Below, in pieces: positions 14,379-21,083 of a stretch of 36,232 nt of DNA. The DNA is taken from IMG/VR virus record IMGVR_UViG_3300032331_001797, positions 1 through 36,232 of that record; one strand, 5' to 3'. A program made the translations under genes and the position numbers. Position 1 is the first letter of the stretch. The number at the start of each line of letters is the position of its first letter. Origin of the DNA: a virus. Below the pieces are notes generated by a model that was given only the letters and a program-made list of their open reading frames with translations, searched no databases and was not told where the DNA came from.

Positions 14379-14755
14379 TGAGCGACCTACGAACCCACCC
14401 TTGTCCAACTTGTGATGGGCAGATTCCGAACAACGAAACTCCGGGAGCCTACTCAGGTGCTATCTCACGCAAGGACAACAAGACTGAAATCTGTTCTGCT
14501 TGTGGAACGAAAGAGGCGCTCGCGGATTTCTTTGGAGTTAAGGAACATCAACACACTTGGGGAGTCGATAACCTATCTGACGACCACGAAGTAATCTGCT
14601 TGGTCTGCCAAGTAGTAAAGGTGGAAGAAGTTATCTGCCCTCAGTGCGACGAGCCAACTACAAAAGAGGCTCTCGCTCAGTGGGAGATGTGCCACGACTG
14701 CGACAATCAAATGTGCGCCGAGTGTGGACAGATTGACTGCGACCACGAGTTCTAA
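14378..14755 (+). CDS. Multi-zinc-ribbon protein, 125 aa
   Basis: The product has CPTC near residue 9, CSAC near 39, CLVC near 74, CPQC near 87, CHDC near 104 and CAEC near 113, so three or more zinc ribbons. The section CPTC...GAYSGA.SRKDN.TEICSACG is a pattern seen in many phage hypotheticals. Such proteins usually bind nucleic acid or proteins. It is translationally coupled to the upstream gene by a one-base overlap. Confidence 0.75.
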   Translation: MSDLRTHPCPTCDGQIPNNETPGAYSGAISRKDNKTEICSACGTKEALADFFGVKEHQHTWGVDNLSDDHEVICLVCQVVKVEEVICPQCDEPTTKEALAQWEMCHDCDNQMCAECGQIDCDHEF

Positions 14756-14774
14756 AAACTTAGGCGTGTTGGGC

Positions 14775-14804
14775 TTGACAAATGTCAGCCCAGCGCCCTA
14801 TACT
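14775..14804 (+). promoter_or_regulatory. Promoter with GACA/TGTC dyad
   Basis: TTGACA at 14775-14780, spacer of 18 starting AATGTC, and TATACT at 14799-14804. The leader TCTCTTGAAAGGAGAC follows at 14825. Confidence 0.75.
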
Positions 14805-14847
14805 AAATAAGTAATAATAAAAGTTCTCTTGAAAGGAGACTCGCCTT

Positions 14848-15255
14848 ATGGCAAACTACTACGAATCAGCACGCACCAACTACTTCTTGGTCAAGGACAT
14901 TGACGCGTTCAAGAAAGAACTTGAAATGGTCAAGTCTCTTGAAGTGTGTGTCGAACACAAGAACCTGAAAGATTATGTCTGCTTACTCGCTGACAGCGAG
15001 AGTGGATTTGCTTTCGACTACTACGACGACAGCCTAGAAGATTACATTGAAATCGACTGGGAAGGCATTTTCAAAAAGCACCTACAAGACGACTCAGTGG
15101 CAATCATCATTGGCTCTGGTTCTGAGAAACTCCGCTACATTCGTGGATACGCTTTTGCGTTCAACAGCAAGGGCGAGACCAAGTTCCTCAGTCTTGACGA
15201 CATCTACGAAATGGCTAAGCCTCTTGGCTCAGACATTCAGAAAGCAGAATACTAA
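14848..15255 (+). CDS. Hypothetical 135-aa protein of a phage-typical family
   Basis: AAAGGAG lies ~11 nt upstream of ATG 14848. The protein starts ANYYESARTNYF and later has EKLRYIRGYAFAFNSKGE and SLDDIYEMAK. This combination recurs in short actinophage proteins of unknown function. It is soluble and acidic. It shares its promoter and leader type with other probable early genes, so an early takeover or anti-host role is possible. Confidence 0.7.
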   Translation: MANYYESARTNYFLVKDIDAFKKELEMVKSLEVCVEHKNLKDYVCLLADSESGFAFDYYDDSLEDYIEIDWEGIFKKHLQDDSVAIIIGSGSEKLRYIRGYAFAFNSKGETKFLSLDDIYEMAKPLGSDIQKAEY

Positions 15256-15256
15256 G

Positions 15257-15487
15257 ATGGCTGACTTTTACTTCGCCAGTGATGGCTCTTATGGAAGTGC
15301 CGAGGGTATGGAAGTCCACGACACTGACAACTGGACTGACGCAATGTGGCAGGAGATTGAAGAGGCGACAGACAATCGTCGCCCATCACTCTCCGACCAC
15401 TTCGCCGAGAACAAGCACGAACTAGATGGCGACAAGCAGTGCGTCGAGTGTGGTCTTGGTGGCTCTGACTTGCCACCTAAGGACTAA
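15257..15487 (+). CDS. Hypothetical 76-aa acidic protein with CxxC
   Basis: ATG 15257 is 1 base after the previous stop and is co-transcribed with it. The product is acidic and Trp/Asp-rich, with one CVEC pair near residue 64. A single pair suggests a dimeric zinc site or none. Function is unknown. Confidence 0.6.
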   Translation: MADFYFASDGSYGSAEGMEVHDTDNWTDAMWQEIEEATDNRRPSLSDHFAENKHELDGDKQCVECGLGGSDLPPKD

Positions 15488-15495
15488 ACTCACTC

Positions 15496-15537
15496 TTGAC
15501 AGCAAGAGCCACCTACCCTACACTTGTAGGTAGGTGG
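15496..15537 (+). promoter_or_regulatory. Promoter overlapping a hairpin
   Basis: TTGACA at 15496-15501 and TACACT at 15519-15524 (17-base spacer) overlap a compound stem (15509-15515 with 15531-15537; 15517-15521 with 15526-15530). It may be a terminator-like hairpin for 15487, an operator, or both. There is no T-run. Confidence 0.45.
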
Positions 15538-15610
15538 TTACTTGCTACCAAAACACCACTTTTCAAAGTGATGTAAAATGATTTATAGAAAAAGAAAGAA
15601 GGTTTCCGAA

Positions 15611-15859
15611 ATGGAAAAGTTCACAATCGTCGCACAAGTGCGATTCGACATTGAAGATGTCGACCTAGCAAGAGCAAATCGTCAGGCAATGGCATCTATT
15701 GCTCTACTAACCAAGGGCGTCAACCCAATGGAAGACGAATACCCCAACCTAAATGCGCCTTATTCAATCGCTGGGGATTACTCAATCCTTGACGAAGATG
15801 GCAAAGTCTTGAAAAAGAGTAGCCACGCAGAAGAAGAAGACGCACCAAAAGCAGACTAA
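15611..15859 (+). CDS. Hypothetical 82-aa protein
   Basis: ATG 15611 has GAAGG about 9 nt upstream; ATG 15578 is an alternative. The product has an alternating strand-like N-terminus (FTIVAQVRFDIED), a helix, and a charged tail rich in Glu/Asp/Lys. No motif is recognised. It lies 30 bases before the ClgR-like gene and is probably in the same unit. Confidence 0.6.
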   Translation: MEKFTIVAQVRFDIEDVDLARANRQAMASIALLTKGVNPMEDEYPNLNAPYSIAGDYSILDEDGKVLKKSSHAEEEDAPKAD

Positions 15860-15889
15860 ACCCTGCCCTAACGAAAGACAAAAAGACAA

Positions 15890-16183
15890 ATGAATCTAGC
15901 AATCGCTCTTGGCGACTCGATTCGCGTTATGCGAATGGAAAAAAGTATGACCCTGCGTGACCTAAGCGCTAAGTCACACATCTCGCTGGGCTACCTTTCC
16001 GAAGTAGAACGAGGCACGAAAGAAGTGTCCTCCGTTGTTTTGGATTGTGTTGCTCAGGGGCTTGATGTTCCTCTTTATGTAATCATTGAAGAGGCTTCAC
16101 GCAAGATGCGCGACTCCGAAGAGTTCAACTACATCACACGAAGTGTTGAACTTGACCACATGGAAAAAGTTCTAGTCTGGTAA
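15890..16183 (+). CDS. ClgR/XRE-type HTH transcription regulator
   Basis: The 97-aa protein has a canonical XRE-family helix-turn-helix at residues ~21-41 and the stretch SLGYLSEVERGTKEVSS at 32-48, typical of actinobacterial ClgR. It lacks the long C-terminal extension of host ClgR, but its size is within range. ClgR normally activates clp protease and stress genes through GTTCGC-N5-GCG boxes. Boxes of that form occur at 8870, 13639, 16337 and 17576 in this window. The 16337 box lies downstream of its own operon, so it may control the next unit. Host clp genes are another possible target. Confidence 0.8.
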   Translation: MNLAIALGDSIRVMRMEKSMTLRDLSAKSHISLGYLSEVERGTKEVSSVVLDCVAQGLDVPLYVIIEEASRKMRDSEEFNYITRSVELDHMEKVLVW

Positions 16184-16199
16184 AGCATAGGAGAAAATG

Positions 16200-16337
16200 A
16201 TGAATACATTACTGATGTTGTCCAACGAATCCACTGTTGAAATAAACCTGCTCGCTGAGAGCAAGGAACTATTCGACCTAATCAAAAAGAACACACCTTA
16301 CGCCGAACTTCTGGCTTGGGTGAACGAGAACTTCTAG
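16200..16337 (+). CDS. Small helical protein, 45 aa
   Basis: AGGAG precedes ATG 16200 by 6 nt, with a second ATG 3 bases earlier at 16197. The product is an amphipathic, mostly helical peptide ending VNENF. It follows the ClgR-like gene by 16 bases. It may be a regulator's partner or a non-specific small ORF, but the ribosome site supports translation. Confidence 0.5.
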   Translation: MNTLLMLSNESTVEINLLAESKELFDLIKKNTPYAELLAWVNENF

Positions 16338-16402
16338 TTCTCTCACAGCGAACAAGAAACTTTGACATTTCGGAATAAAATGTCTTTGTATCGTGTTATA
16401 GT
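16337..16402 (+). promoter_or_regulatory. ClgR-like box and promoter downstream of the ClgR-like gene
   Basis: GTTCTC-TCACA-GCG at 16337-16350 is one mismatch from the box. TTGACA follows at 16362-16367 and TATAGT at 16397-16402, too far apart for one classical promoter. The TTCGGAATAAAATGTC word lies between them. Confidence 0.5.
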
Positions 16403-16468
16403 TTATGTATCAAGCAAATGCGAGATACAGGGTCTCAAAAGGCGTTATCAAGTTGTTATCTAATAAAC

Positions 16469-16498
16469 TTGACAAATGTCAGAGGGATACCCTAAGGT
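16469..16498 (+). promoter_or_regulatory. Promoter with GACA/TGTC dyad
   Basis: TTGACA at 16469-16474 followed by AATGTC, and TAAGGT at 16493-16498 (18-base spacer). It probably drives 16559-16882. Confidence 0.5.
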
Positions 16499-16558
16499 AG
16501 TAAGTATCAGGTCAAAAGATTTGATAAATGACACAATGACTAGAAAGAGGTGAGGTCA

Positions 16559-16882
16559 ATGGCAAAAGCGCTGACCCCAACTATCAAAGGCAAGACAGTC
16601 GAACTTGGTTTCGACGCTGAGGCACGCGAGGCTCTACGAGTCTTCAAGGAGTCTCTACAAATCAAGAAAGACGCTGACAAGGCTAAGGCTGAGGCAGAGG
16701 CTGTTCTTCGTGCAAAACTAGGCGACGCCGAGTTCGCAACTATCAGTGGCTCAATCAACTTCAAGATTGCTAAGGTCTCGAAGATGAACCCTGACCTTGC
16801 TAAGTTGCTCGCAGAGTTTCCTGCGGTCTACGAGGCGATTATGGTCGACGGCTCTTACGACTTCATCAAGACCGTCAACTAG
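16559..16882 (+). CDS. Short phage protein resembling a YqaJ-type C-terminal region
   Basis: ATG 16559 has GAGGT about 3-7 nt upstream; ATG 16550 lies earlier in the same frame. The 107-aa product has a long Lys/Ala/Glu helix (~35-58). The segment GSINFKIAKVSKMNPDLAKLLAEFPA (near 66-91) resembles the end of phage YqaJ-like exonucleases. The catalytic domain is absent, so the protein may be only an accessory. No closer match can be claimed by eye. Confidence 0.55.
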   Translation: MAKALTPTIKGKTVELGFDAEAREALRVFKESLQIKKDADKAKAEAEAVLRAKLGDAEFATISGSINFKIAKVSKMNPDLAKLLAEFPAVYEAIMVDGSYDFIKTVN

Positions 16883-16891
16883 CACACAGAC

Positions 16892-17085
16892 TTGACGGGT
16901 GCGGTGTCCCCAAACACACCGCCTCGTCAACCTGCTGGTTATGAGTGATAACAAGTAACCGCTACGGTAGCCCGTAGCGACCAGCACGGCGAGTCGTATC
17001 CGATTCAATCCCCCCATTGCCTAACGGATACGGCTCGCCTCCATAAGCACCCCCCAACTTACCTAATGTGGTAGGTCGGGGGGTT
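16892..17085 (+). terminator. Four tandem hairpins ending in a terminator
   Basis: Stem 1 at 16892-16930 pairs a TTGACG arm with CGTCAA and GCGGTGT with ACACCGC. Stem 2 at 16960-16979 is a perfect 8-bp stem with a TAGC loop. Stem 3 pairs 16988-17002 with 17025-17039 (15 bp, one wobble) and contains ACGGC words. Stem 4 at 17050-17083 pairs CCCCCC with GGGGGG and ends in TTCTTAC. It may be a structured non-coding RNA or stacked terminators. Confidence 0.5.
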
Positions 17086-17232
17086 CTTACTTTAACGGCT
17101 AGCCCTTGACGGACAAACGGCAAGCGCAAACGGCAAGCGTGTAATAGATAAATCTTTATGCCCTAACGGATAAGCCCCGAAGAGATTGACGGGTCGTGTT
17201 TATAGGAGAGGTGGGTAAATGCCAACGGTAAG
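16986..17232 (+). repeat. ACGGC-NN-GC(C/G) word cluster 3
   Basis: About ten ACGG words on the + strand run from 16986 to 17229, some of them inside stem 3. No gene is seen in this stretch. Confidence 0.7.
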
Positions 17233-17669
17233 CATCTGAGGAGAAATGGAAGAGAGGAAAAGCGTAAGGAGATGCAGAGGGAAAAATAGGGAGGTAGGTC
17301 TTTCCATGCAGATGCGAAGAGGAGAAAGACGAGATGCAGGAAGCGAAGGCGCATGGGGGAAAAGCATAAGAGATAAAGGAAAAGATGCAGAGGAACAAAT
17401 CACATTGCGAGGAAGAAAGTTATTCGCGTCTGAGGCAAAGTTTTTCGCAAGATGCGTGCATGGAAAAACATGGGACTTGACTTTTTTGGATTTCTGTTTT
17501 TTGGATTTCTTTGATTTCTTTTTTCGAGTCGAACTTTCTTATGTTTTATTTTTGTCATCTGAGTCATCAAATCTTGTTCGCTCAGAGCAAACAAATAAAT
17601 CTAATGTATTAGGAAGAAAATGTCTGTCCACTAGGTTATTATTTATGTAGGCAATGGGAGGTGATTATT
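17233..17669. other. Repeat-rich non-coding stretch
   Basis: The sequence is purine-rich on the left and T-rich on the right. It carries CTGAGG words (17236, 17430), GATGCAG words, one AAAAGCATAAG (17363), a degraded forward CCATGC element at 17299 and a reverse element at 17457. The 134-codon frame at 17246-17650 has odd, low-complexity composition and is not accepted as a gene. A ClgR-like box lies at 17576. Confidence 0.5.
17576..17612 (+). promoter_or_regulatory. ClgR-like box with relic promoter block
   Basis: GTTCGC-TCAGA-GCA at 17576-17589 is one mismatch from the ClgR box. The following TTAGGAAGAAAATGTC word matches the conserved block in the ClgR-box promoters, but no TTGACA is present. 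It lies upstream of 17670-17816. Confidence 0.4.
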
Positions 17670-17816
17670 ATGAAAACAAAAGTCTGGATTCACAACAGAT
17701 TTGATGGCTCTAACAAAGTCATTGAGTTTGATGATTTCTGGGTTGCTCGTCAGTGGGTTGAGAACTTCAACTCAGACTGCGACCTACCATTCCACGCTTC
17801 AATAGAGGCAGAGTGA
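17670..17816 (+). CDS. Hypothetical 48-aa protein
   Basis: GGGAGGTGAT lies 5 nt upstream of ATG 17670, one of the strongest ribosome sites in the window. The product is small, acidic and Trp/Phe-rich, with one Cys. The ClgR-like box at 17576 is its nearest control site. Function is unknown. Confidence 0.6.
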   Translation: MKTKVWIHNRFDGSNKVIEFDDFWVARQWVENFNSDCDLPFHASIEAE

Positions 17817-17874
17817 ACCTGCGACCTGAGCAAGTCCTAAAACTGCTCACACACAAAACTACATAGGAGACAAA

Positions 17875-18111
17875 GTGCCAAAAAGAAAACTAGAACTCGA
17901 CAGAGAAGTTATCGACTACACATTGGAGATTCTCGCAGAGATTCTTCACGCAAGTCAGCAGATTGAAGAAATCGCAAAACAGCGTGGGAAAAAAGTTCCA
18001 AAGAAGTTCGAGCGCAAAGTCGGAAAAGTTCTGATTGCCCACATGATGTTGAGCAAAGCAAATCGAGAAGTCGAAGTTGCTGAACTTGAAGAAATGTTCA
18101 ATCGAGAATAA
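17875..18111 (+). CDS. Hypothetical helical protein, 78 aa
   Basis: GTG 17875 has AGGAGA 6 nt upstream. The protein is all-helical and charged (Lys/Glu/Arg), with no Cys. The length and composition would suit a small DNA- or protein-binding helical bundle. It ends 18 bases before a clear terminator. No family is recognised. Confidence 0.65.
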   Translation: MPKRKLELDREVIDYTLEILAEILHASQQIEEIAKQRGKKVPKKFERKVGKVLIAHMMLSKANREVEVAELEEMFNRE

Positions 18112-18128
18112 AACTGAAAAAAGAAATG

Positions 18129-18160
18129 CACCTCAGGGAACTGAGGTGTATTTTTTTATC
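18129..18160 (+). terminator. Rho-independent terminator
   Basis: An 8-bp stem (18129-18136 with 18141-18148), loop GGAA, then TATTTTTTT. Confidence 0.85.
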
Positions 18161-18167
18161 TTTTTTA

Positions 18168-18236
18168 GTGGGTTGCCAATCTTTCCATGCGCTTCCCTTT
18201 TAGCCTCCGGGGCATGGAAAAACACACCACCCCGGT
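18168..18236. repeat. Forward and reverse dispersed elements without a gene between
   Basis: The forward copy at 18168-18190 (GTGGGTTGCC then CTTTCCATGC) and the reverse copy at 18212-18236 (GCATGGAAAAA then CCACCCCGG) face each other across 21 bases. It follows a terminator and precedes a promoter. Confidence 0.6.
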
Positions 18237-18272
18237 CTGCATCTTCTTCCTCAAAAAACTTTGCTGAAATGC

Positions 18273-18300
18273 TTGACAAAAGACTTGCGTTTGGTATCCT
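18273..18300 (+). promoter_or_regulatory. Promoter
   Basis: TTGACA at 18273-18278 and TATCCT at 18295-18300 have a 16-base spacer. It drives 18345-18584. Confidence 0.55.
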
Positions 18301-18344
18301 TGCTATGTGGGTTGATTGACTCACGCTTTCGATTGGAGATTGAA

Positions 18345-18584
18345 ATGGAAATCAAGTTCGTAGTTCGTAGATTCTTTGCTGGGTTACTGACGCTACCTTT
18401 TGCGCTCGCGGGATACTTTGTCGCATACGCGTTGTTGGTAATGCTAGGCACAGGTCCTATTGGTTCGTGGCGAGACCCTGTTGCCAACTTCCCACTCATC
18501 TCGTTTGTGTGGATGTTGTTCTGGGTGTTCCTGCCTATCATCTGGCGTTTCGCTGGGGCAGAGGGACAGAGCGTAAAGAAGTAG
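18345..18584 (+). CDS. Small two-helix membrane protein, 79 aa
   Basis: ATG 18345 has GGAG 7 nt upstream; the longer frame from 18261 includes the promoter and is rejected. Two hydrophobic segments are near residues 10-38 and 50-69, separated by a short polar loop, with positive residues at both ends. A holin or superinfection-exclusion role is possible, but no motif decides. Its unit is preceded by a face-to-face pair of dispersed elements and its own promoter. Confidence 0.65.
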   Translation: MEIKFVVRRFFAGLLTLPFALAGYFVAYALLVMLGTGPIGSWRDPVANFPLISFVWMLFWVFLPIIWRFAGAEGQSVKK

Positions 18585-18604
18585 AAAAAGTTTTACGACA
18601 CGCC

Positions 18605-18634
18605 TTGACAAATGTCGGGGCGTTGTCGTATACT
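18605..18634 (+). promoter_or_regulatory. Promoter with GACA/TGTC dyad
   Basis: TTGACA at 18605-18610 followed by AATGTC, and TATACT at 18629-18634 (18-base spacer). It drives 18673. Confidence 0.75.
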
Positions 18635-18672
18635 TTATCTTGTTGGAACTTTTATTTTAGGAGATGATGCAA

Positions 18673-19134
18673 ATGACCAACTTTTCACCTGCGAGCGAGC
18701 GCCAAGTCTCGTTCCTACAATCACTACTCGCCGAGCGCGACAACGCTCTCGTAGTCGAGTTCGCGGGGCTTACCTCAAAGCAAGCCTCAGAGTTCATTGG
18801 AACTCTCATCAACGCACCTAAGCGTGTCGCTGGCGTTCGCGCTGACTTCCCTGTCCTTGAAGGTATGTATCGCGACAACGCGGGAATCATCTACAAGGTT
18901 CAGGCATCACGCGAGACAGGTCGCCTCTACGCCAAGCACCTCGATGTCGCCGAGCGCAAGTTCGAGTTCGAGGCTGGGGCTATGCGCCACCTCACCGCCG
19001 AGATGCGTATGACCATTGCCGAGGCTAAGGCTTTCGGTGTTGAATACGGTTTCTGCGTTGTGTGCGGTAAGTTCCTTACCGACGCTCGTTCCGTTGCTGA
19101 CGGAATCGGTCCTGTCTGTGCGAGGAAAGTCTAA
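18673..19134 (+). CDS. DUF6011-like zinc protein
   Basis: ATG 18673 has AGGAG 9 nt upstream; ATGs at 18664 and 18667 are too close to the ribosome site. The 153-aa product has a helical N-terminus. Its C-terminal FCVVCGKFLTDARSVADGIGPVC fits the DUF6011 pattern (CxxCG...L...S...GIGPVC). DUF6011 is common in phages and probably binds zinc. The role is unknown. It overlaps the next small gene by one base (TAATG). Confidence 0.7.
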   Translation: MTNFSPASERQVSFLQSLLAERDNALVVEFAGLTSKQASEFIGTLINAPKRVAGVRADFPVLEGMYRDNAGIIYKVQASRETGRLYAKHLDVAERKFEFEAGAMRHLTAEMRMTIAEAKAFGVEYGFCVVCGKFLTDARSVADGIGPVCARKV

Positions 19135-19283
19135 TGGGCGCGACACGGACAGAGCCGAAGTCGGTCTGCTGTAACGCCGACTACCTTTGGTTGCGGTGCG
19201 ACGAGTGCGACGAGTCGGTCAACGAGGGCGAGGGACACGACTTCGCCACCTGCTCTTCGTGCGGTGCTGACATAGACGACTAA
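19134..19283 (+). CDS. Small zinc-ribbon protein, 49 aa
   Basis: The ATG overlaps the preceding stop. The product has CC near residue 12, CDEC near 23 and CSSC near 39, forming at least one zinc ribbon. GAGGAAA precedes it. A terminator lies 14 bases after the stop. Probably coupled with the DUF6011-like protein. Confidence 0.6.
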   Translation: MGATRTEPKSVCCNADYLWLRCDECDESVNEGEGHDFATCSSCGADIDD

Positions 19284-19535
19284 CGGCACGGATAAGCCCC
19301 CGCTGGATAACGGCGGGGGTTTTCTTTTACCCTGACGGCTGGCACGGAACACGGTTCGCTTGTTCTGACGGCTGGGCTTGTATAGACAGACGGCTAAGGG
19401 TTGACGGCTGGCTTGTATAAGCAAACGGCAAGTCCTAACGGCTTGGGTTTTATCGGTATGTAGGTAAGCACACCCAAGCCCAACGGTGAGTGTTTTTTGA
19501 GTGGTATGTATGTAGGCGTGGAAACCATTGACGGT
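19284..19535 (+). repeat. ACGGC-NN-GC(C/G) word cluster 4
   Basis: About twelve ACGG words, often ACGGCTGGC or ACGGCTTGG, on the + strand between the zinc-ribbon gene and the non-coding stretch. Two copies flank or overlap the terminator hairpin at 19297. Confidence 0.7.
19297..19330 (+). terminator. Rho-independent terminator
   Basis: A perfect 7-bp GC stem (19297-19303 with 19313-19319) is followed by TTTTCTTTT. Confidence 0.8.
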
Positions 19536-20260
19536 GACTCTTTTTGGAAGGAATCGTAGATGGAAGCAAATGCAGTGGAAGGTGCGAAAAGCATAAGAAG
19601 GCTCATCAAAAGCATAAGAGGCTGTGAAGAAGCGAAAAAGAGGGAAGGTTTGATGAGTTCAGAAGAAAAAGTGTGGGAAATCAAATCAGGTTGGCTGTTT
19701 TTCCTTGTTTTGCAGAAAGAAAGAGTTTTCCTGCTGAGGAAGACGCATGGAAAATTTAAGGACTTGACTTTTATGCACGCATCAGGATTTCTAAAACTTA
19801 TGAACTTCTGAGGAAAAAGTCTTTCTTCTGAGGCAATGTGCGTTGTAAAACGCGTTGAAGGTAGGCTTTGCAGAGCCTTTCTGGGTCGAAAACCTGAAGA
19901 GTGGGCTATTCCTCGCTAAAACTTGACTTTCTGAGGAAAATGTGTGGGAACTTTTTTCTGGAAAATGCAGAGGAAGCAAACAGGTGGCCAGTTTTTCCAT
20001 GCGCCTTATGTTTTATTTATTCAGTTTGGGACCTCAGGCATCAGAACTTTCTTGTTTTTCTGACGAGGAAGCAGGTTCGCGAAGGCTCATCTGCAAATAA
20101 AAACATAAAGACTATGTAATAACGCAACCAGGTCATCACGCTTCTCTGCATTTGTCAAGTTTTTTTGCAGGTTTGTCCCAATGTGTATAGTTTTTCGCGA
20201 TTTCTTTACAGATTCCTCATCAGGTCGAACAAGTGTTCGAGAAGCAGGACTCCTCTGCTG
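19536..20260. other. Non-coding accessory stretch with many short repeats
   Basis: No gene is accepted here. It holds CTGAGG(A/C)A words (19734, 19808, 19828, 19931), AAAAGCATAAG (19587, 19606), a reverse CATGGAAAA element (19746) and a forward element at 19981-20002. A TCGAAC-GTTCGA palindrome lies at 20225-20240. The composition resembles 17233-17669. Confidence 0.5.
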
Positions 20261-20284
20261 ACCGGGTGGCCGATTTTTCCATGC
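20261..20284 (+). repeat. Forward dispersed element at left end of PNK unit
   Basis: ACCGGGTGGCC then GATTTTTCCATGC. The ACCGGGT variant is matched by ACCCGGT in the reverse copy at 22180-22203, downstream of the same transcription unit. Confidence 0.65.
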
Positions 20285-20304
20285 TGGGAGGTTGGCTATT
20301 GGGC

Positions 20305-20333
20305 TTGACTTTCTCCTCATCACTTCGTATGCT
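20305..20333 (+). promoter_or_regulatory. Promoter of the PNK gene, leaderless geometry
   Basis: TTGACT at 20305-20310 and TATGCT at 20328-20333 (17-base spacer). The start codon begins 6 bases after the -10 box, so the transcript should start at or next to the ATG. Confidence 0.7.
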
Positions 20334-20339
20334 GGGACT

Positions 20340-20771
20340 ATGAAAAAACTATTAGTGCTTCAGGGTCTCCCGGCTTCAGGCAAATCGACTCATGCAAAGG
20401 AACTCCTCGCGCTCGCCGAGGAAGGAACAGCCTTGCGTATCAACAATGACGAACTGAGTCTGATGTTGCATGGAAGAACCTTTACCCCCGGCGATTCAAA
20501 GGCTTCTCAGTTGTTAGGAAAGATTCGGGCTGAGATTATTCGCAATGCGTTCAGGCTGGGGTATCAGTTGGTCATCGTTGATAACACCAATCTTTCTCCG
20601 AAGACTTTCAAATCTTTACAGCGTATCGCCGAAGATTGCGAAGCCGAGTTTGAGTGCGACAATTCTTTCTTGGCTGTTCCGATTGAAGAGTGTCTTCGCC
20701 GAAACGCAATGCGAGAGAATCCCGTGCCAGAAAAAGTTATTTGGGAAATGGCAAAACTAATTCGGGAATAA
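20340..20771 (+). CDS. Polynucleotide kinase-type P-loop kinase
   Basis: The 143-aa protein has P-loop GLPASGKST at 9-17, a VDNTNLS motif near 80-86 and the C-terminal R-rich lid RRNAMRENPVPE near 120-131. This is the kinase half of T4 Pnk and related 5'-end kinases; no phosphatase domain is attached. It could add 5'-phosphate to RNA or DNA ends during repair. The promoter lies 6 bases from the ATG, so the mRNA is probably leaderless. The earlier in-frame start at 20292 lies upstream of the promoter. A cyclic-phosphate-processing domain is encoded at 23101. Confidence 0.85.
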   Translation: MKKLLVLQGLPASGKSTHAKELLALAEEGTALRINNDELSLMLHGRTFTPGDSKASQLLGKIRAEIIRNAFRLGYQLVIVDNTNLSPKTFKSLQRIAEDCEAEFECDNSFLAVPIEECLRRNAMRENPVPEKVIWEMAKLIRE

Positions 20772-20773
20772 AC

Positions 20774-20807
20774 TTGACAAAGTTCTAGTTGTATGATTTA
20801 GTATAAG
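20774..20807 (+). promoter_or_regulatory. Promoter before zinc-ribbon gene
   Basis: TTGACA at 20774-20779; -10 candidates are TTTAGT at 20797 (17-base spacer) and TATAAG at 20802. The TCTCTTGAAAGGAGAC leader follows at 20813. Confidence 0.55.
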
Positions 20808-20832
20808 TAGTATCTCTTGAAAGGAGACCAAA

Positions 20833-21018
20833 GTGATTGACTTCACAAACATCAACATCGTTGCTGGGTTAGTTGGACTGAACCAGAACAACACCGAAAC
20901 CTGCCCTAAGTGCGAGAGCATTATCAACGCCGACAATCCACTCATCGACGCCGAGCGTTATTGGGTCAATGACTTTACTGGCTACTGCCTAGATTGCTAC
21001 GACCCAACTCCGTTATAA
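20833..21018 (+). CDS. Zinc-ribbon protein, 61 aa
   Basis: GTG 20833 follows the shared TCTCTTGAAAGGAGAC leader. The product has CPKC near residue 24 and CLDC near 54, a classical ribbon. It has its own promoter and is followed by another promoter, so it is a single-gene unit. Function is unknown. Confidence 0.7.
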   Translation: MIDFTNINIVAGLVGLNQNNTETCPKCESIINADNPLIDAERYWVNDFTGYCLDCYDPTPL

Positions 21019-21024
21019 ACAAAC

Positions 21025-21054
21025 TTGACAAAGATGTCGTAGGTATGCTTTACT
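21025..21054 (+). promoter_or_regulatory. Promoter with GACA/TGTC dyad
   Basis: TTGACA at 21025-21030 then AAGATGTC, and TTTACT at 21049-21054 (18-base spacer). The leader TCTCTTGAAAGGAGA is at 21064. Confidence 0.55.
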
Positions 21055-21083
21055 ATACAAGTATCTCTTGAAAGGAGAAACCA

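Noticed and set aside
16986-17040. tRNA-like segment (ATTCAATC loop)
   Set aside because: The flanking bases pair as one 15-bp hairpin, not as a cloverleaf; no acceptor stem or anticodon arm.
17246-17650. 134-codon rightward frame
   Set aside because: Has a fair ribosome site, but translates to Arg/Lys-rich then Phe-rich low-complexity sequence made of the dispersed repeats.
19394-19684. 96-codon leftward frame with repeated LGL and TYIP pieces
   Set aside because: The protein repeats only reflect the DNA word cluster; no ribosome site or neighbours in this direction.
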